From Selaginella tamariscina (Eukaryota; Streptophyta; Lycopodiopsida; Selaginellales; Selaginellaceae), in the NCBI GenBank assembly GCA_003024785.1, contig PUQB01000231.1:124001-188000 (forward strand): 64,000 bases of DNA. Direction: 5' to 3'. The position numbers and the translations under genes were made by a program. Below the pieces are notes generated by a model. It was not told the origin of the DNA. It worked only from the letters and a program-made list of their open reading frames with translations, and did no database searches. Shown in pieces: positions 57,901 to 64,000 of this stretch (position 1 is its first letter; each line of letters begins with the position of its first letter).

Positions 57901-58126
57901 TTAAATAAAATAAATTATATAGAAAACAAACAGAAATTATTACTGTATAAAAAGGGTAAAAACAAGGTAAAAACAAAATAATATTACAAGGTATATTAAC
58001 TATGTAAAAAAACAAACCAATGTTTGACCCTAGTATGTTAACTACTTTTTACAAAAACAAAGGCTTGTTTTTAGAGATGTTTTTACCTTAAAAATGACAA
58101 AAACTAGGGGTTTACATTTTCTGGTG
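54908..58126. mobile_element. CACTA-type (EnSpm) element carrying a host gene fragment
   Basis: The ends are inverted repeats: CACCGAAAAAATGTAAA at the left and, reading inwards, CACCAGAAAATGTAAA at the right. Flanks are CTG on both sides (54905-54907 and 58127-58129), the 3-bp target duplication of the CACTA group. The empty site catggctggttattacc is in E1 copy e (about 48842). Sub-terminal blocks such as atactaggg recur inverted near both ends. I see no transposase in it; its 3.2 kb hold exons of a nuclear gene for a mitochondrial reductase. That is the make-up of a Pack-CACTA element. The C at the fourth base (CACC rather than CACTA/CACTG) is unusual. Confidence 0.8.
55829..57770 (+). pseudogene. 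MECR: captured mitochondrial trans-2-enoyl-CoA reductase fragment (MECR/ETR)
   Basis: Exon-like pieces with GT-AG borders: possible presequence exon 55829-55918; 56014-56123 (PPAKAVMYNTHGNPDEVLK); 56321-56398 (RIVELPG, frameshift, VAAPINPSDINRIEG); 56748-56879 (VYPMRPTPPAVAGGEGVGQV, VGDWVIPTYSGIG); 57008-57150 (GTWSTHVLKEESVW, frameshift, ATISVNPCTALRMLEDF); 57266-57368 ([27 protein letters not shown]); 57544-57625 (GIEDAKKKLMDLGATQVVLD); and perhaps 57711-57766. The order is that of the MDR-superfamily enoyl reductase, the last step of mitochondrial fatty acid synthesis. The Tyr in GVYPMRP sits where the family has its catalytic Tyr. The C-terminal third is missing and there are two frameshifts, so no enzyme can be made. 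It lies wholly inside the CACTA-type element. Confidence 0.85.
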
Positions 58127-59682
58127 CTGGTTATTACCGACGGTATGTCAAGGATTATGCCAAGAAAACTTCTCCATTAACTAGGTTGCTGAGGAAGGAC
58201 ATTCCCTTTGCATGAAGTGCTTCAAAGAAGAGCAGTTTCCAAGCTTTGAAACAAGCTTTGGTACGTGCACCAGTTTTATGTATTGCAGATCCCTCTAAGC
58301 CTTATGAGGTATCGTGTGATGCAAGTGGAATGGCCATTGGAGTTGTACTTATGCAAGAGGGAAGGCCTATTGCTTATAAGAGCCGTACTTGAATCCTGCA
58401 GAGCAACAATACTCAACGTATGAGCAAGAACTACTAGCTATTGTTAATGCATTATGAGTTTGGAGGCACTATCTTTATGGTGCAAGTTTCAAAGTGTTTA
58501 CAAATCACAAGACATTGGTGTATTTGTTCAAACAGAAAGAGTTAAACCCTCAGCAAGCTTGCTGGATGGTTAAGCTCATGGAGTTTGGCAAATTTCCTAT
58601 TAAGCATTGTGTGGGAAAGGCTAACGTGGTGGTAGATGCTTTGTCACGCGTTAGGAGAGTCACAGTGGTTAAAGAATTCTAAACACGCTTATGTAATGCA
58701 TTAACAAGGATGGTCAGTGAGTTTAGCCAGGTAGTTCAACATGCTCAAGCACAAGACGCTGAGGTGCAAGAGCTCAGAGGACAGCTAGAGCCACCATTCT
58801 CATTTTAGGATGGAGTTTTGTACTACAATGGGCGTGTGTATCTTCCTTGTGTGGACCATTTGATTAACCAGGTAGTATATTTCCATCATGATCACCCGGA
58901 GGCTGATCATTTTGGGGGAAGAAAACGTATGAGTTGATCAAGAGAAGGTTCTATTGGAGGAATATGAAAGTTAATATCATAAAGTATTGCAGGACTTGTG
59001 ACAAGTGTCAGCAAGTAAAGGTGCCTAGGGAAAAACCAAGTGGGTTATTAGTACCATTGCCTATTCAAGACAGGCGATGGGGCAGGTATCTCTATGGACT
59101 TTGTCACCCATTTGCCAAGGACACAATGGCATTGGAATGAGTCCATATTATGCTATGTTTTGGACGGCATTCCAAGATAGCTTTTGAGCTGGGTTAGCAA
59201 GTAAGAAAGCTCAAGGCAACATGGATGAGGAAGCTAAAGATCTGAGTGTTGAGCTTAGAAACATTGAGAGTTTGTGCAAGAAGAACTTACAAGCAGCTCA
59301 AAGCTGAGCTATTAAGTTTGCTAATGAGCACATAAGTTTTCAAGAGTTCCAGATGGGAGATTATGTATATCTCCAAGTGGTATTGCCACACATGTAAGGC
59401 AGAACACTGTTGTGGCCTTACAGAAGGGACATAATGATAAGTTGTCTCCCAGGTACTCAGGTCCTTATGAGATTCTGGAGCGTATCGATAAGGTGGCATA
59501 TCAACTATGGTTGCTAGAAGGAGTGAGGGTGCACCCAGTGTTTCATGTTAGCCAGTTAAAGAGAGTACTCACAAGGAACAAGTCCCGGTAGATTCTTTGT
59601 GGATGTACAAGGCTAATGATACAGGACCGGTTGAGTAAGTTATATTACCCTTGAGGACAAGGACTTGCTAATGGGGGAGGAT
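58127..59682 (+). pseudogene. E1 copy f RNase H, integrase remnant and GPY/F
   Basis: It resumes the frame broken by the CACTA insertion (GYYRRYVKDYAKK). RNase H pieces: YEVSCDASGMAIGVVL (58310-58355), NHKTLVYLF with Asn for the catalytic Asp (58500), NVVVDALSRV (58625-58655). The integrase zinc region CRTCDKCQQVKVPREKPSG (58990-59045) is followed by the same core deletion as copies c and e (about 59125). GPY/F is near 59440-59560 with a frame slip. Confidence 0.8.
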
Positions 59683-59883
59683 TGTTACGACCCATATAAC
59701 GAATCAAAGAATATTCCTTAGAAAGGTATAAGCTAGAATATTCCTAAAGAGCTATACCTAGATCTAAGAGAATTAAGGGCACACTAATTTTTAGGAAGCC
59801 TTTTTGGAGAGCAGCTAGAGACAGCTCGGGGGAGGTCGGGTGGTTTTGTGAGGTCTCTAGTTTGTACGTAGTGGTGCCTAACA
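59683..59883 (+). repeat. E1 copy f downstream LTR
   Basis: The 201-bp LTR is preceded by the purine tract atgggggaggat and carries the same variant block as 53415-53615. E2 gag sequence resumes directly after it. Confidence 0.9.
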
Positions 59884-60480
59884 TACGACTATCCACAAAG
59901 ATCATATAACAGGGAACGAAGAAACGGTAGTGGAAGGAGATTTCCCCGTGAATCCGGGGCATTTTATTGATAAAACAATAATACGGAGATACCGTAAGGG
60001 GGAGAATCTCTATTACCAGACCCAACACAAGCCGGACTCCCTTTATTTCCACCAATACTGCCTCCACCAGCATTACGTGGTCCAAATCCAAATGTAACAT
60101 GTTTCAGATGCAGAGAGAAAGGACACTACTCCACCGAATGCAATAGACTCAACAATGTTTGATGCTACAAGTGTGGAGAGTTGGGACATTATTTACTGGA
60201 GTGTCCACAATGCGAATTTAACACTGGAGCACCACCACAGAACCAGCAACATGGAGGATTGAAGTCCACCAAAATGATCAAGAGGATGACCATAAAGAGC
60301 AAAATCACGAATGCAAATGGGAAGAAGATACGGAATTACCCTCAATGGAAACGTACGCAGTAACACGGGCTAAATGAGTACGGGTAGAACCAAACAAAGA
60401 AGAGCCAATACGCAAAAACTAAGAAAAAGAAAAAGCTACGGTACAAAGAGTGACGGATCAAAGTCAGAAAATACAGCAAG
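59884..60480 (+). pseudogene. E2 gag, plus-strand copy, second part
   Basis: It continues 53414 after the E1 insertion. Two further CCHC knuckles are readable: CFRCREKGHYSTEC (about 60100) and CYKCGELGHYLLEC (about 60160), the first better preserved than in the inverted copy. A TGA before the second knuckle (60137-60165 region) breaks the frame. A basic tail follows, and the homology to the inverted copy ends near 60510. Confidence 0.75.
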
Positions 60481-63430
60481 AAGAAAAGCAAAACCCTATA
60501 CCTAATGAAGCAAGCGTACATTCATAACAATCCACATCATCAGTACCACTTGGAGAATGTATTGTTGCCATCATTTTGCAACAACCTGTGCAATTAACAA
60601 TAGGAGAGTTACTCACCTTAGCACCATTTCTGTGAACACAAATAACTAATGCTTTGGACTTCAACAATATCCATCCTGATACCAGTCAAGTTGGAATGAA
60701 TACCACCAAAGTTCTTAGAGATGAAAAGGATTGGGATGAAGAGGTGCCAAGGGAGTTCCACCAATAATCTGTACCCATAAGATAGAATTAGGAAACATCA
60801 AGCATACGGTATGAATCCAACATTCCTGGCAAAAGTCAAAGAAGAAGTAAATAAGTTATTACAAGCCGATTTATTTATCTAATCAAAATCCGTAATGGTT
60901 ATCACCAATTGTCGTAGTACTGAAAAAGAATGGCAAATTACATATCTGCATCGATTATAAGAAATTGAATGATGTAACTCGACGGGATATAACCAAGTAC
61001 AAGTGGACCCAGTGGAACTTTCCAGCGATTAGTTAGTGAAACCTTCCACAATTATTTGACAACATTTATGAAGGTTTTCTTGGATGATTTAGCATTTATG
61101 GAACGAAAGACAAACATTTAAACGGTTTAACAAAGTGTTTTAGAAAGTGTCGATTGAACAATATACCTTTTAATTCGGAGAAGTGCATATTTTTTGTAAA
61201 ATCAGGAGTCCTACTCGGGCATATTATATGCAAAGATGGAATTATGGTGGACCAAGATAAAGTCAAAGTAATACAAACGATGCAACCTCCTAAAGATGTA
61301 AGCAGAATACGACGACTCCTTGGTAAATTGGGATATCATTGGCATTTTATCAAAAACTATGCAGCAATAGCAAAACCATTAACTATGCTCTTAAGGAAAG
61401 GACAACCATTCATATGGGACCTGCAATGTGAATAGAGCTTTCACACATTGAAATAAGCATTAATGAAGGCTCCTATACTAGCTAGCTCAAATTGGAAACA
61501 AGAATTTCATATATAAGTGGATGCATCATCATACACCATCGAATGCATATTAACACAAACACATGAAGACGAAAAAGATCATCTGTTATATTATGCGAGT
61601 TGACAGTTAGCACCTGTAGAAGAGAACTACACACAGAAAAAGAAGCACTCAGAATGGTCTATGCAACTAAGAAATTTTGATATTATTTGTTAGCAAATAA
61701 GGTCAAATTCATTATCGATCATCAAGCTCTTATACATTTATTGAGTAAGACCAAGCTTGAAGGAAGTTTAGTACGCTGGTTCTTACTATTGCAAGAGTTC
61801 GACTTTCAGATCAATCACAAACCAGGCAAACTACATTAACAAGCAGATTTCTTAAGCCGTATTACGCATGAAGAAGATGATGTTGGCGTGAATGATGAAC
61901 TACTAGATGCTAGTTTATTTCAAATACAACAAGAACAACCAAAACGATACGGCCACCAAGGATATCTACAAGATATGGAACACTTCCTAACTACTAGAGT
62001 AGCACCAGACAAATATGCATCAACACAGCAATGCAAACAACTCGTCTTATGTTCCAAGCTGTACTGCATGATATTAAGCATATTATACAGAGGGGAAGGG
62101 ATGAAGTCTTAAGGAGAGGAAGTTCAGCTCGTATTACGAGAAGCTCACTTAGGAGAACATGGTGGACACTTTGTAGGAACGTTAACAGCACACAAAATTC
62201 TGCAGTCCAGATTATGGTGGAGCACATTATTCAAAGATGCTATAGAATATTACCAGAAATGTTTGAAATGTAATGAACATCAACCAGCTCCACATCATCA
62301 AGTTCAGCCACTACATCCAACAGAACCATTAGCTCCATTTATGAAGTGGGAAATGGATTTTATGGGACCAATCAATCCTAAAAATAGCAAGAGGAATCAA
62401 TATATATTAGTACTCACAGATTACATTACTAAATGGACAGAAGCTATCGCATTATGAGATTCCCATGCAACACGCGTCGCCAAGTTTATCTACAAAAATA
62501 TTGTAGTACGATTTGGTGCTCCTATGGAACTTATCAGTGACCAAGGAACTCATTTTGTCAACAACGTCATCAAAGTCTTTTGTAACGAGTACTTAGTGAA
62601 ACATTACGTCTCCACGGCGTATTATCCACAAGGCAATGGTCAGGTAGAAGCTACCAACAAAATATTAAAAACCGAATTAACGAAGATAGTGAACATGAAT
62701 TGCAAAAATGGGATGAAAAACTCGCTTCCCCATTATGGGCATACCGTACCATGTATAAAGTGGCAACAAAGTTTATACCGTTTCAACTAACATACGGATT
62801 AGAAGCCATTACACCTATTGAATATATCATACCATCATTACGGATGTCACTCGAATACAGTATTAAGGAACCAAAACAAGTTAAACAACGATTGCTACAA
62901 CTCAAAAATCAACGAGAAAAGACAGCAAGCAGTCTTCAACATACAAGCAATTCAAACACATATTAAAGCATGGCACGATCGACTCCGAAGAGTACAACGA
63001 TGACCCATATTCCGAGTCGGAGAAATGGTGTGGCACTATCGAGGAAATCTCTGACCTATCGGACATAAGTTCAAGTCTAAATGGTATGGACCATACATTA
63101 TTACGGATATACGAGCTAACAATACCGTCACTCTTATGGATGATACAACACAAGTCCTACTTACAACAAATACAAATCGCATACGAAAATGTACCTCCAA
63201 CAAGCCAGAGGACGATCTTGACAACAACCCAGAATATGAATTGCACAGCAAGCCGGAACACGAATTGCACAGCAAAAGCAAACACAAATTGCACAGCAAA
63301 AGCAAACACGAATTGAACAACGACCCAGAACACGATCTCAACAATAAGTCAGAATAGAACATGGAAAAACGCGTGCCGATATGGCGGGTAGACGTAGCAG
63401 AATCTTCTGAAAACATCGACAGGATCATTC
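60481..63430 (+). pseudogene. E2 pol: reverse transcriptase, RNase H, integrase
   Basis: RT pieces: ICIDYKKLND (about 60945), VFLDDLAFM active site (about 61075, both Asp present), KCIFFVKSGVLLGHIICKDG (61180-61240) and the thumb to 61430. RNase H runs about 61500-61860 (VDASSYTIECI, IDHQALIHLL) with several stops. Integrase: [10 protein letters not shown] and [11 protein letters not shown] zinc site (62150-62280), core D (EMDFMGPIN), D (LISDQGTHFVNN), E (NGQVEATNKILK) at 62345-62670, all present. A TGA follows AIAL at 62457. The core style ([11 protein letters not shown]) resembles non-chromodomain gypsy lineages, and I see no chromodomain. The end near 63350 is Asn/Thr/His-rich with short direct repeats (ttgcacagcaaaagcaaacac). 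Confidence 0.8.
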
Positions 63431-63770
63431 ACACGAGGGAGAACTGAAGTTCAAGATATGGGGAAATCCGAGGAACACAATATCTAATGATGAGATATTC
63501 TCTGTCAAATCTACTGAAAACCAAGGCATTCACACACCAAGAAAATCAGTTATCAACACGTGGACTACCGAGAAAACACTAACAGACCATAAATATACCC
63601 ATCTAAACATCCCAATGCCTCGGCGCTAGCTACCGTTGGCCCCGAAGCATAAAACGGCAACATCACCCAACCGAATACACACACTAGGGTTTCCCATTTC
63701 CTCTTTGATCTCTTCTTCCTTACAGTCTTCAGGTCCTTTTTTATGTCCTTCTTTTATACACTGTTCACTA
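63431..63770 (+). promoter_or_regulatory. leader region with telo-box upstream of the SAM-like ORF
   Basis: This non-coding stretch ends in a pyrimidine-rich leader (tttcccatttcctctttgatctc). It contains TAGGGTTT at 63685-63692, the complement of the plant telo-box AAACCCTA, common in promoters and leaders of plant housekeeping genes. No E2 downstream LTR is seen before the ORF at 63771, so the border between E2 and the next unit is undefined. Confidence 0.35.
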
Positions 63771-64000
63771 ATGGAATCGATGGAGGAATTCACCAACACA
63801 ATGAGCACTTCAGCTATAGCACTGAATTCAGCATCCCAGTCTGAACCGACAGTACCACTCTCACCAATTTTGTATCACATTACTCGTCCAGCACCAACAC
63901 TCATTTCCGAGATACGAGAATGGATACAACAAATGCAGTTGGAAAAGTACTTTGACATATTTGTTGACAAACAATTGGACCAACAGGGTGAGCATTTAGT
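63771..64000 (+). CDS. SAM-domain-like ORF, cut off by the window end
   Basis: The ATG at 63771 opens a frame with no stop to the last base (76 codons). After a Ser/Thr/Pro-rich head (MESMEEFTNTMSTSAIALNS) comes ISEIREWIQQMQLEKYFDIF then VDKQLDQQGEHL. This pattern (xxxWLxxhxLxxYxxxFxxxxhDGxxL) is the start of a sterile-alpha-motif domain, a helical protein-interaction module. It could be the first exon of a host gene or the N-terminus of another element's structural protein. The clean frame contrasts with the decayed retroelement sequence before it. Confidence 0.5.
   Translation, partial: MESMEEFTNTMSTSAIALNSASQSEPTVPLSPILYHITRPAPTLISEIREWIQQMQLEKYFDIFVDKQLDQQGEHL

Larger units (their letters stand above)
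53415..59883 (+). mobile_element. E1 LTR retrotransposon with both LTRs (copy f), nested in E2 gag
   Basis: LTRs of 201 bp lie at 53415-53615 and 59683-59883. Flanks TATGA (53410-53414) and TACGA (59884-59888) are a 5-bp target duplication with one transition. The uninterrupted site is seen in the inverted E2 gag copy (about 3870, minus strand). Inside, the leader is joined straight to the tandem repeat at about 53705, so protease is missing. RT is broken, and a 3.2-kb CACTA-type element sits at 54908-58126. Without that insert the element is about 3.25 kb. Confidence 0.9.

Noticed and set aside
54908-58126. A functional MECR gene interrupted by retroelements
   Set aside because: The exons lie wholly within inverted ends and a target duplication, the C-terminal third is absent, and two frameshifts are present.

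Overview
This window looks like a piece of a large, repeat-rich land-plant nuclear genome, probably a seed-free plant such as a fern. That is an inference. It rests on low gene density, spliced plant-type genes, nested Ty3/gypsy LTR retrotransposons, a CACTA-type DNA transposon, AT-rich spacers and TA/CATA microsatellites. Nothing looks bacterial. I found no rRNA, tRNA or CRISPR array. All splice sites and homologies were read by eye, with no database search.

Retroelement layers. I named the families locally. E1 has LTRs of about 205 bp (TGTTA...TAACA) and a tRNA-iMet-like primer site. Copies lie at 1572-3256, 14271-21969 (interrupted), 15125-18888 (minus strand, both LTRs), 46284-50596 (tandem, sharing an LTR) and 53415-59883 (both LTRs, target duplication). 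E2 has LTRs of about 620 bp, two or three CCHC knuckles in gag, and a separate pol. It lies at 3257-5957 (minus) and 51450-63430 (plus), with solo LTRs at 2109-2729 and 14805-19186. E4 is a chromodomain-bearing element at 28363-32577 with a perfect 5-bp target duplication whose empty site survives elsewhere in the window. A fourth family, C, is seen mostly as LTRs (894-1571, 23222-23891, 38697-39163) and as a decayed internal region with a retropepsin-like domain (10561-14194).

Host-type sequence. At 8078-9831 (minus) is a six-exon gene whose splice phases all agree. Its product carries a PEHE-like region, and its first exon also encodes a Dof-like zinc finger in an overlapping frame. Two decayed copies of a gene with a permuted (beta-class) DNA amino-methyltransferase-like domain lie at 22089-26170 and 45187-46283. 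Replication factor C subunit exons lie at 43817-44128. A mitochondrial trans-2-enoyl-CoA reductase (MECR/ETR) gene fragment has been captured inside a 3.2-kb CACTA-type element (54908-58126), which itself sits inside an E1 copy inside an E2 copy. An ORF with a SAM-like domain starts at 63771, behind a telo-box-bearing leader, and runs off the end.

Large-scale structure. There are two inverted duplications. One is a palindrome with about 3-kb arms carrying MULE-type transposase fragments (27557-34740 and 35667-38680, 926-bp spacer). The other is a long-range inverted copy of an E2 insertion with its flank (3257-6993 versus 50597-53414 plus 59884-60510). Together the nesting gives a relative chronology of insertions. 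The best candidates for new biology are the PEHE/Dof-like gene, the methyltransferase-like family, the gene-capturing CACTA element, and an E1 subfamily that apparently spread without the integrase catalytic core.
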